From Acetobacteraceae bacterium (lineage in GTDB: Bacteria; Pseudomonadota; Alphaproteobacteria; Zavarziniales; Zavarziniaceae), in assembly GCA_947379865.1 (NCBI GenBank), contig CANCOY010000018.1, positions 1 through 39,432 on the forward strand: DNA of 39,432 bases. The letters run 5' to 3'. The notes beneath the pieces were generated by a model. It saw nothing but the letters and a program-made list of their open reading frames with translations, was not told where the DNA came from and did not search any database. A program made the translations under genes and the position numbers. Shown here in pieces: positions 8,291-14,705 of the stretch. The stretch's first letter is position 1. Each line of letters starts with the position of its first letter.

Positions 8291-9640
8291 ATGAGCCAGC
8301 GGAAGCCGCCTGAAGCAGTTGATCGCTCGCGGCGCAGCCGGTGGATCGCCGCCCATGTTGCCGTGACGGTCATCCTTGTGTGGCCGGCGCTGTACAATGG
8401 CTTTCCCGTGCTCTTCTTTGATACGGGTGGCTATCTCCAGTCAGGCCTCAACCAGGTCCTGCCGGTGGGCCGGTCGGTGATTTATGGCGCCTTCCTCCGA
8501 CTGCTGAGCCCCAGTGCCCTTGGGTTCTGGCCGGTGATCGTGGTGCAGGGACTGGTGATGACCTGGGTTCTGGGTCTGGTTCTGCGTGCCCGCCGCCTTG
8601 GCCATGCAGCCTGGCTGCTCGCCATGGGTCTGGGCCTTGGCCTGGTGACGGCCTTGCCATGGTACACGGCCCAGATGATGCCTGACTGGTTGGCGCCAGC
8701 GGCCGTGCTTGCCCTTTGGTTGCTGTTTGCTGCACCCTCGACCCTGGGGCCTCTGGCCCGTGCAGGGCTTGTGATGCTGGTCGCCGCTGCCATTGCCAGC
8801 CACATGGGCAGCGCGCTGCTGATCGTTGGTCTGATTCTGGTGGGCGCGCTGCTCTATGGGTTCCGCCAGGCCGGCCTCGCCATGGTCGGGCTGCTCCTTG
8901 GCCTGCTGCTTCTGCCGCTGGGCAACTGGCTTGCGGTTGGCACGGCACGGCCGCCAAAGGCCGAGGCCGTGTTCCTGCTGGGCCGGATGATGCAGGACGG
9001 CCTGGCTGGCCGCTATCTGGATATGGTTTGCCCGGATCCCGGCCTCAGACTATGCGCCGTCAAGGATGATCTGCCGCCGACCGCCAATGATTTCCTCTGG
9101 GGACCGCCAGGCGGGAAGGGGACTGCCGAGAGCCTTGGTGGCATCCTTGCCCTCAACGATGAAGCCTGGCGCATTGTGCTGGGCAGTTTGCAACAGGACC
9201 CCTGGGGCAATCTGCGCGCCGCCATCGCCAATACAGCTGACCAGATGGCGCAGTTTGACACGGGCGACGGCACCGTGGCCGAGATCTGGCACAGCAGATG
9301 GCGGATCGGGCTTCAGTATCCGGACCTGGTTCCGGCCATGGAGGCATCGCGCCAGATGGGCGCCGGTATCCACTTCGCGTTCTGGAATGGCCTCCACAGG
9401 CCGGTTGGTGTGGCGTCATTGGTCATGCTGGCCGGGTTGCTGCTCTGGCGGACCTTGAGGGGCATTGGGCCTGATGCCCGCATGCTGGGCTTCATGCTGG
9501 TAGCGCTGCTTGGCAATGCGGCGATTTGTGGCGTGCTGTCCAATCCGCATGACCGCTACATGAGCCGGATGATCTGGCTTGCCAGCTTTGCCGTGGTTCT
9601 GGTTGAAGCCGGCCGTTGGCGCACCGCCCGGGCTGATTGA
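8291..9640 (+). CDS. Polytopic membrane protein, unrecognised
   Basis: 449 residues. After a basic N-terminus (RSRRSRW) come a hydrophobic helix (about 23-40) and the loop FFDTGGYLQ, then about five further hydrophobic helices to residue ~220. A polar segment of ~160 residues follows, with two Cys (MVCPDPGLRLC), and then two or three C-terminal helices ending in HDRYMSRMIWL. The acidic loop after the first helix and the overall plan resemble GT-C-type glycosyltransferase-like membrane proteins, but I see no diagnostic motif. GAGG lies 11-14 nt before the ATG. The last 12 codons are part of the 34-bp tandem duplication at 9603-9670. Confidence 0.72.
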   Translation: MSQRKPPEAVDRSRRSRWIAAHVAVTVILVWPALYNGFPVLFFDTGGYLQSGLNQVLPVGRSVIYGAFLRLLSPSALGFWPVIVVQGLVMTWVLGLVLRARRLGHAAWLLAMGLGLGLVTALPWYTAQMMPDWLAPAAVLALWLLFAAPSTLGPLARAGLVMLVAAAIASHMGSALLIVGLILVGALLYGFRQAGLAMVGLLLGLLLLPLGNWLAVGTARPPKAEAVFLLGRMMQDGLAGRYLDMVCPDPGLRLCAVKDDLPPTANDFLWGPPGGKGTAESLGGILALNDEAWRIVLGSLQQDPWGNLRAAIANTADQMAQFDTGDGTVAEIWHSRWRIGLQYPDLVPAMEASRQMGAGIHFAFWNGLHRPVGVASLVMLAGLLLWRTLRGIGPDARMLGFMLVALLGNAAICGVLSNPHDRYMSRMIWLASFAVVLVEAGRWRTARAD

Positions 9641-9670
9641 AGCCGGCCGTTGGCGCACCGCCCGGGCTGA
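9603..9670 (+). repeat. Perfect 34-bp tandem direct duplication
   Basis: The 34 bases at 9603-9636 are repeated without change at 9637-9670. The first copy encodes the C-terminus of the membrane protein, and the stop codon lies at the junction (9638-9640). Without the extra copy the frame would read on to end in A-R-A-E then TGA instead of A-R-A-D then TGA. The duplication therefore changes only the last residue. This looks like a recent replication-slippage event. Confidence 0.97.
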
Positions 9671-9672
9671 GT

Positions 9673-9698
9673 GAGGCCAAAGTTCCTTGGGGGGCCTC
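9673..9698 (+). terminator. Hairpin downstream of the membrane protein gene, possible terminator
   Basis: GAGGCC (9673-9678) pairs with GGCCTC (9693-9698) across a 14-nt interior. An AT-rich stretch follows (ATATTCC...ATTTTCC), but there is no clean T-run. It could end transcription of the upstream operon. The remaining sequence to mazG is AT-rich at 9700-9755 and may carry the mazG promoter, but I cannot assign hexamers with confidence. Confidence 0.4.
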
Positions 9699-9833
9699 AT
9701 ATTCCACGGTATCATTTTCCATAATATATCTTATGCGAATATCACATGTGCAAATCGGGACGTCGCCTTACGGCCAATCCGATCCCGCCTCCCTCTCACT
9801 TGCCGGTAAAGCGCCCTGCGCTAAGCTGCGGCC

Positions 9834-10655
9834 ATGACCGATCATCAAGACCCCAAGCAGACACCGATTGCGCGCCTCACGGCGCTGATGGCACGGCTGC
9901 GCGATCCCGAGCGCGGCTGCGCCTGGGATCTGGAACAGACCTTTGCCACCGTCGCGCCCTATACGGTGGAAGAAGCCTATGAGGTGGCGGATGCCATCGA
10001 GCGCCGCGACATGCCTGCCCTGGCAGATGAACTGGGCGACCTCCTCTTCCAGGTAGTCTTCCATTCCCAGATGGCGGCTGAGGCTGGGCATTTCGACTTT
10101 GATGCTGTGGCTGATGGCATCGTCGCCAAGATGGTGCGCCGTCACCCGCATGTCTTTGGCGATGCCGCGCCGCGCGATGCCAATGGCCAGACCCTGGCCT
10201 GGGAAGCGCAAAAGGCAGCTGAACGGGCGGCAAAAGACGGCGGATCCGGCACCCTCGATAATGTGCCCCTCGCCCTGCCCGGCCTTGTTCGCGCCATCAA
10301 GCTGCAGAACCGTGCCGCCCGCGTGGGCTTTGACTGGCCAAGCCTGGCGCCTGTGTTCGATAAGCTGCGCGAGGAACTGGACGAGCTTCAGGCTGAACTG
10401 GAGCCAGGTATCCCCGATCCCAAGCGCGTGGCCGAGGAACTGGGTGACGTCCTCTTTGTCATGGCCAATATCGCCCGCCATCTGAAAGTGGACGCCGAGG
10501 CAGCCCTGAGGGGCGCCAATGCCAAATTCGAGCGTCGTTTCAGGCGCATAGAACACTGGCTTGCCGAAGACGGCCGCACGCCCAGCCAGTCGAACCTTGC
10601 GGAGATGGACGCCCTGTGGGACCGCGCCAAGGCCGAAGAAAAGGCTGGCGCCTAG
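9834..10655 (+). CDS. mazG: Nucleoside triphosphate pyrophosphohydrolase MazG
   Basis: 273 residues, with two MazG domains in tandem as in E. coli MazG. Domain 1 has the metal-binding EExxE (Glu46, Glu47, Glu50) and ExxD (Glu66, Asp69) pattern in VEEAYEVADA and DELGDLLFQ. Domain 2 repeats it near residues 180-210 (EELDELQAEL, EELGDVLFV). It hydrolyses NTPs to NMP and pyrophosphate and helps clear abnormal nucleotides. The gene converges with the antitoxin gene on the other strand, and the two stops overlap by 4 nt. Confidence 0.95.
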   Translation: MTDHQDPKQTPIARLTALMARLRDPERGCAWDLEQTFATVAPYTVEEAYEVADAIERRDMPALADELGDLLFQVVFHSQMAAEAGHFDFDAVADGIVAKMVRRHPHVFGDAAPRDANGQTLAWEAQKAAERAAKDGGSGTLDNVPLALPGLVRAIKLQNRAARVGFDWPSLAPVFDKLREELDELQAELEPGIPDPKRVAEELGDVLFVMANIARHLKVDAEAALRGANAKFERRFRRIEHWLAEDGRTPSQSNLAEMDALWDRAKAEEKAGA

Positions 10656-10942
10656 AGGCGCGTTATAAGCTCGGCATGGCGCTTTGCAGCGCGGGTCAAG
10701 CGGGCGTTTGGCTGAGGCGGGTTGCTCAGCGCCTCAGCAAAACGGATCTGGTCCTCGCGCGCCAGACGCATGATCTCGGCGTCTTCCACAACGCGGCGCG
10801 CGTCATCACCAGCAGTGGCAATGAGATAACCTGTCAACGTCATCCCACGCAGCTGCGCGGCGCGCTGCATCTGATCGTAAATCGCCACCGGTATGCGCGC
10901 CTCGAGCCGGGCAGTCGCGTTTTCGATTTCAATTTTGGGCAT
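10652..10942 (-). CDS. DUF1778 / TacA-type ribbon-helix-helix antitoxin
   Basis: 96 residues. The N-terminal RHH part (ARLEARIPVAIYDQMQRAA, about 11-29) with G-M-T-L-T-G-Y-L is typical of DUF1778 antitoxins. A charged C-terminal tail from ~50 would wrap a GNAT toxin. The ATG at 10942 is supported by a strong purine-rich ribosome site (GGGGGGAGGAGG) 6 nt upstream, and earlier in-frame codons are not family-like. It has its own promoter with an embedded palindrome. The toxin expected directly downstream is missing: mazG lies there tail-to-tail. A GNAT toxin-like gene lies upstream on the same strand, 374 nt away, which is the reverse of the usual order. Confidence 0.85.
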   Translation of the reverse strand: MPKIEIENATARLEARIPVAIYDQMQRAAQLRGMTLTGYLIATAGDDARRVVEDAEIMRLAREDQIRFAEALSNPPQPNARLTRAAKRHAELITRL

Positions 10943-10959
10943 AGTGGCCTCCTCCCCCC

Positions 10960-10988
10960 TTGATACGGCATAATGCCGTATTGGGCAA
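10960..10988 (-). promoter_or_regulatory. Promoter and operator of the TacA-type antitoxin
   Basis: On the minus strand TTGCCC (10988-10983) and TATCAA (10965-10960) are separated by exactly 17 nt. Nearly the whole spacer is the 19-bp perfect inverted repeat ATACGGCATAATGCCGTAT (10963-10981). RHH antitoxins repress their own promoters at such palindromes, so autorepression is the likely logic. Confidence 0.75.
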
Positions 10989-10997
10989 CCTAATCTA

Positions 10998-11064
10998 GGC
11001 ACCGCTCCTGAAAACGGGCGGTAGGGAGACCCAATCGTGGCTTCGATTCTCACCTCTTCCGCCA
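10998..11064 (+). pseudogene. 3' fragment of a tRNA-Ser(TGA), degenerate
   Basis: The segment starts GGCACCGCTCCTGAAAAC, very close to the D-stem/anticodon part of tRNA-Ser(TGA) (anticodon TGA at 11009-11011). It continues through a GGGAGACCC variable arm, a TTCGATT T-loop (11042-11048) and CTCTTCCGCCA at the 3' end. The 5' acceptor and most of the D-arm are missing. The anticodon stem pairs only 3 of 5 positions and the T-stem has a mismatch, so it should not fold or work as a tRNA. Such CCA-ended 3' pieces are left at the ends of elements that integrate into tRNA genes. Confidence 0.72.
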
Positions 11065-11098
11065 CTCCCCTGTCGCGGACGGACAAGGTACTCCAGCG

Positions 11099-11179
11099 AT
11101 GCTAATAGTGTTTGGCGGTCTACCTGGTGTCGGCAAATCGACCGTTTCACGCGCGGGGGTGACATCCCGGGCCGGTTAA
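11099..11179 (+). pseudogene. Truncated P-loop kinase / AAA-type ATPase, N-terminus only
   Basis: An ATG at 11099 opens MLIVFGGLPGVGKSTVSRA, a textbook beta-1 strand plus Walker A motif (GLPGVGKST) as in small predicted kinases and zeta-toxin-like ATPases. The frame stops at TAA 11177-11179 after 26 codons. The full family is 150-200 residues, so this is a remnant. It starts 34 nt after the tRNA relic. No ribosome site of note is seen. Confidence 0.7.
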
Positions 11180-11316
11180 GCGTCTCGTCCGCAATCGATG
11201 CGATACTCGCAACTATCCAGGTCTGCTTTCGCTCCCTTCTCGGAACCTTGATCGACACCGCCAGCGGGTATCACTACAGCGGTGGTTTTTCGAGAACAGC
11301 AGGGGTGCGATGCTTG

Positions 11317-11823
11317 TCAGGGCGAGATCAAGGCCAAGGCTGTCGCCACGGGCAAATAAAGGGTGCGCGGCCGTTCAGCCAATGGAACAAACCCGAACGC
11401 CGCATAGAAGGCGACTGCCTGGTCGTCGATTGCGTCCGCAAAGATGGCATGGGCGCCAATCTGGCCTGAAGCAACCGTCTTGACGGCGTCATAAAGCAAG
11501 GCTTCTCCCAGCCCCAGCCCTGCAAAGTCCCTGTGCCGGCCCAGCCAGCCGATCAGCACGGCGGGAACGGTGGGGTAGCGCGGCAGTTTCTTGGCAAGCA
11601 GCGCAGGGACATCAATCAACGGAACGTTGCTCGACGACAGCGTATAGAAGCCGGCCACCCGCTCCGAGGCGATCTCGACCGCAACAAAGCAGGTTGCAAA
11701 TCTACGCTTCACATCCTGTGACACGGTCTCGCGGAAATAGTTGTCTATCCGGTCGTTGCCACAGGTGAAGTCAGCCCGCTTGTGGGCCTTGGTCAGTGGG
11801 GTGATGGCAAAGCGGGCGCTCAA
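11317..11823 (-). CDS. GNAT-family acetyltransferase, TacT-type toxin-like
   Basis: 168 residues. An N-terminal FTCGNDRIDNYF resembles the F-x-C-G start of TacT/AtaT-type toxins. GFYTLSSSNV, the acetyl-CoA loop in FAGLGLGEALL, and A-V-A-F-Y-A-A-F-G-F (catalytic-type Tyr) complete the family pattern. Such toxins acetylate aminoacyl-tRNA and are usually neutralised by a DUF1778 antitoxin encoded just upstream. Here the upstream neighbour is hflX, and the gene starts at a TTG in a TTGA overlap with the hflX stop. It is thus probably expressed with hfq-hflX. The likely partner antitoxin is the gene at 10652-10942. A tamed acetyltransferase without toxin activity is an alternative. Confidence 0.82.
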   Translation of the reverse strand: MSARFAITPLTKAHKRADFTCGNDRIDNYFRETVSQDVKRRFATCFVAVEIASERVAGFYTLSSSNVPLIDVPALLAKKLPRYPTVPAVLIGWLGRHRDFAGLGLGEALLYDAVKTVASGQIGAHAIFADAIDDQAVAFYAAFGFVPLAERPRTLYLPVATALALISP

Positions 11824-13205
11824 TGGCGCGGTTCGCGCTTGGCAAAGCGCCCGACGTCTGCCGGATCAAGGCCAACCTTGAGGTGGGCAATGCCTTCGTC
11901 ATCGTGGCGTTCGACCACGCTGCCATGGCGATAGAGCCAGGCAAGCGCCGCGCCGTCTGACAGATCCACATCCAGATCCACCAGCTTGCGGGACTCGCCG
12001 AGGCGGACATCGAGACGGTCGAGAAAGGCCTGGGTGCCCTCGCCGGTCAGGGCTGACATGGGCAGCAGGTCGGCCTCGCGCTGGGCACGATTGGCCAGGG
12101 CCCCACTCTCGTCCGGGTCGAGCAGATCGATCTTGTTCATCACTTCAAGCAGATGGGCGTCAACACTCACATCAATGCCCAGGTCCTTGAGCACCGCTTC
12201 CACGTCCGCCTTCTGGGCCTCGGTTTCGGGATGGGCGGCGTCGCGGACGTGGACGATGACGTCGGCCTCCAGCACCTCTTCCAGGGTCGCCCGGAAGGCC
12301 GCCACCAGATGGGTCGGCAGGTCCGAGACGAACCCCACCGTATCCGAGAGGATGATCCGGCGCCCGCTTGGCAGGGTCAGGCCGCGCATGGTGGGGTCGA
12401 GGGTCGCAAAAAGCATGTCTGCCGCCAGCACGCCAGAACGTGTCAGGCGGTTGAACAGCGAGGATTTGCCGGCGTTGGTATAGCCCACCAGCGCCACGAT
12501 GGGATGGGGCACCTTGGCGCGGTTCTGGCGGTGGAGGGTGCGGGTGCGCGTGACCTGTTCCAGTTCGCGCTTCAACCGCACGATCTTGTCGCCGATGACC
12601 CGGCGATCCGCCTCGATCTGGGTCTCGCCAGGACCACCCAGAAAGCCCACACCGCCACGCTGGCGTTCAAGATGGGTCCAGGAGCGGACAAGGCGGCTGC
12701 GCTGATAGCTGAGATGGGCAAGCTCAACCTGAAGCCGTCCCTCCCTTGTGGCAGCGCGCGCCCCGAAAATCTCCAGAATGAGCCCGGTGCGGTCGATCAC
12801 CTTGGTGCCGAGTTCGCGTTCCAGATTGCGCTGCTGCACGGGCGAGAGCGCGCAATCCATGACGCAGACGTCGATGCCCTCGGCGTCCACCAGGGCGTGA
12901 AGCTCGTCGACCTTGCCCTTGCCGATGAAGGTGGCCGGCCGCACACGGTCGAGCGGTACGAGCGCGCGTTCGATGATATCGAGATCAATGGCGCGGGCCA
13001 GCCCAATGGCCTCGTCAAGATGGGCTTCCGGCAAACGGGTTGCCGCCGGGGGCAATGACGCCCCCTGCCCCGTTTCAGACCGTGGCTGGGCGCCTGCCCG
13101 AAGAAACGGATGCACGACAATGGCCCGGCCTGCGCTGCCGGCCGGACCATTGCTGATGGGGCCATGCGCCTCTGGCGTGCCCCGCACTGGTTGTTTCGCG
13201 CTCAA
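11820..13205 (-). CDS. hflX: Ribosome-associated GTPase HflX
   Basis: 461 residues. The N-terminal HflX domain ends in the Gly-rich linker RGGVGFLGGPGETQIE (about 183-198). The GTPase domain has G1 GYTNAGKSS (241-249), G3 DTVGF (288-292) and G4 NKID (357-360). HflX splits stalled or hibernating 70S ribosomes and follows hfq in many proteobacteria, as here. The start is a TTG overlapping the hfq stop (TTGA); no in-frame ATG occurs in the first 100 codons, so a non-ATG start is required. The N-terminal ~55 residues are poorly conserved-looking. Its own stop overlaps the GNAT gene. Confidence 0.94.
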   Translation of the reverse strand: MSAKQPVRGTPEAHGPISNGPAGSAGRAIVVHPFLRAGAQPRSETGQGASLPPAATRLPEAHLDEAIGLARAIDLDIIERALVPLDRVRPATFIGKGKVDELHALVDAEGIDVCVMDCALSPVQQRNLERELGTKVIDRTGLILEIFGARAATREGRLQVELAHLSYQRSRLVRSWTHLERQRGGVGFLGGPGETQIEADRRVIGDKIVRLKRELEQVTRTRTLHRQNRAKVPHPIVALVGYTNAGKSSLFNRLTRSGVLAADMLFATLDPTMRGLTLPSGRRIILSDTVGFVSDLPTHLVAAFRATLEEVLEADVIVHVRDAAHPETEAQKADVEAVLKDLGIDVSVDAHLLEVMNKIDLLDPDESGALANRAQREADLLPMSALTGEGTQAFLDRLDVRLGESRKLVDLDVDLSDGAALAWLYRHGSVVERHDDEGIAHLKVGLDPADVGRFAKREPRH

Positions 13206-13459
13206 TCGGCCAGCGCACCGGCCGACTCTGGCGCCTGCTCAAACAGTTGGATCGGGCCGGCGGGCATCACCGTCGAGATAGCGTGCTTATAGACCAATTG
13301 GATATGGCCGTCGCGGCGAAGGAGGACGCAGAAGTTATCAAACCAGGTGATGACACCCTGGAGCTTGACGCCATTGATCAGAAACACGGTGACCGGCGTT
13401 TTGTTCTTGCGCACGTAGTTCAAGAACACGTCTTGAACATTCTGGGAGCGTTCAGGCAT
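13202..13459 (-). CDS. hfq: RNA chaperone Hfq
   Basis: 85 residues. Sm1 (TPVTVFLINGVKLQGVITWFD) and Sm2 (VYKHAIST, about 56-63) are intact. The hexameric ring pairs small RNAs with mRNAs. The C-terminal tail is short, as in other alphaproteobacteria. The ATG at 13459 matches the family start M-P-E-R-S-Q-N-V-Q; the frame is open further upstream but that part is not Hfq-like. The ribosome site is weak. It is the first gene of hfq-hflX-GNAT, with overlaps at both junctions. Confidence 0.97.
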   Translation of the reverse strand: MPERSQNVQDVFLNYVRKNKTPVTVFLINGVKLQGVITWFDNFCVLLRRDGHIQLVYKHAISTVMPAGPIQLFEQAPESAGALAD

Positions 13460-13545
13460 TGCTGACCCGTTCGTTAATGTTGAGTGCCGGCAGGGAGATC
13501 CCGCCGCGCACGGGGAGCACAGCCGCCGGAAAGCCCGGGGCCGCA

Positions 13546-13563
13546 CAGTGCCATTCCGCACTG
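13546..13563. promoter_or_regulatory. Dyad in the hfq leader
   Basis: CAGTGC, six bases and GCACTG form a perfect 6-bp inverted repeat about 87 nt before the hfq start. It may be a protein-binding site or an RNA hairpin. Its minus strand also holds GCAGTGC, the core found in the phasin operators, which may be coincidence. Confidence 0.3.
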
Positions 13564-13606
13564 CAACAAAATGTGAGCCATCGGACGGTCAGGAGCAAGT
13601 GTTACA

Positions 13607-13631
13607 GCAGGATTTCCAGGGAAAATCCTGC
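13607..13631. terminator. Hairpin between dat and hfq
   Basis: GCAGGATTT (13607-13615) and AAATCCTGC (13623-13631) form a perfect 9-bp stem with a 7-nt loop, 43 nt past the dat stop. No T-run follows on the minus strand, so it is either a weak or Rho-assisted terminator of dat or a leader structure of hfq. Confidence 0.45.
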
Positions 13632-13673
13632 ATGCTGCATGTGCAAAACAGAGCCACTTTCACGAGGTGGCAA

Positions 13674-14537
13674 TCACGGCCTTGCGCCGGCGCGGGCCGC
13701 ATTCAGATAGAGGTCGCGCAAACGCTCGGCCATGGAGCCCGGTTGGCCGTTGCCAATCGCTGTATCATCGATGCGGACGACCGGCGTGGCATAGCCGGTG
13801 GCGCTGGAGATGAAGGCCTCCCGGGCGCGCTTGGCCTCGTCAACCGTGAAGCGGCGCTCGACAATGGGGATACCGGCCGCCTTGGCCACGGTAAACAGCG
13901 AGGTGCGGGTGACGCCGCGCAGGATGTTGTTCGTCACATCCCGGGTCACCAGATTGCCATCGGCATCAACGATCCAGGCATTGGTGGAACTGCCTTCGGT
14001 CACGAAGCCGTCCTTGTCCACAAGCCACGCCTCATAGGCCCCCGCCTCACGCGCCGCCTGCTTGGCCAGCACATTGGGCAGAAGGCTGACCGACTTGATA
14101 TCGCAGCGGCCCCAGCGAATGTCCGGCACGGTTGCCACCGCAATGCCATTGCGGTTGTTGGCTTCAATCTTGTCCGGCGCGATGGCCCGGGCCGTCACGA
14201 CCAGGGCGGGCTTGATGCCCTTTGGGAACGGGTGGTCGCGGCGCGCCACCCCGCGGGTGACCTGCATATAGACAAGACCATTGCCGATGCGGTTGCGCCG
14301 CACGACTTCGCGCATCACGACCTTGAGGGCGCTGCGCCCCATGGGGGATGCAATGCGCAATTCACCCAGCGAGCGGTCAAGCCTGTCGAGGTGCAGCGTC
14401 TCGTCGATCAGCAGGCCATCGACGATCGCACAGACTTCGTAGACGCCATCAGCGAACTGATAACCGCGATCCTCAACATGCACCGCCGCGTCGGCATGGG
14501 GCACATAGCGTCCGTTCACATAGGCGATGCGCGACAT
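13674..14537 (-). CDS. dat: D-amino-acid aminotransferase, fold-type IV
   Basis: 287 residues. PLP-dependent class IV transaminase. The Schiff-base Lys is Lys148 in C-D-I-K-S-V, and the cofactor Glu is in FVTEGSSTNAW near residue 180, both in the spacing of D-alanine aminotransferase. The N-terminus (AYVNGRYVPHADA, VEDRGYQFADGVYEV) favours D-amino-acid aminotransferase over branched-chain types. It would exchange D-Ala and 2-oxoglutarate with pyruvate and D-Glu. The ATG at 14537 is preferred to a TTG three bases upstream. The gene lies directly before hfq, an arrangement familiar from alphaproteobacteria. Confidence 0.9.
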   Translation of the reverse strand: MSRIAYVNGRYVPHADAAVHVEDRGYQFADGVYEVCAIVDGLLIDETLHLDRLDRSLGELRIASPMGRSALKVVMREVVRRNRIGNGLVYMQVTRGVARRDHPFPKGIKPALVVTARAIAPDKIEANNRNGIAVATVPDIRWGRCDIKSVSLLPNVLAKQAAREAGAYEAWLVDKDGFVTEGSSTNAWIVDADGNLVTRDVTNNILRGVTRTSLFTVAKAAGIPIVERRFTVDEAKRAREAFISSATGYATPVVRIDDTAIGNGQPGSMAERLRDLYLNAARAGARP

Positions 14538-14652
14538 CAAACACCTCTTTCACGCGGCCCGATTCCACCGGCCTCTGAAACAAATTGGTGCGCCCGACAG
14601 ATCCTGTCCAGATGCGCGGCGGGATTTACCCTGGGCGATGCCCTGAAACGAA

Positions 14653-14686
14653 AACGGCGGGATGGACCCCTGCCCACCCCGCCGTT
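14653..14686 (-). terminator. Rho-independent terminator of the calB-PF10118 operon
   Basis: Read on the minus strand, AACGGCGGGGTGG, an 8-nt loop and CCATCCCGCCGTT form a 13-bp stem with one G-T wobble, followed by TTCGTTTC. It lies 20 nt after the stop of the PF10118 gene. Confidence 0.85.
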
Positions 14687-14705
14687 CAACCATGCGTTGC
14701 CTGAA

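Larger units (their letters stand above)
10943..11316. other. 374-nt stretch without an intact gene, made of relics
   Basis: From left to right it holds the antitoxin promoter, a tRNA-Ser 3' relic (10998-11064), the start of a P-loop kinase gene (11099-11179), and about 137 nt (11180-11316) in which I recognise nothing certain. One frame after the kinase stop reads R-L-S-V-S-S-A-I-D-A-I-L, which could be a shifted continuation of the kinase, but this is speculative. An 87-codon open frame on the minus strand here shows no family features. Confidence 0.6.

Noticed and set aside
10995..11258. 87-codon minus-strand open frame between the GNAT and antitoxin genes
   Set aside because: No family pattern; it crosses the tRNA relic and the kinase remnant.
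12153..13058. Open frame antisense to hflX
   Set aside because: Shadow frame; composition typical of reverse-strand GC-rich coding DNA.
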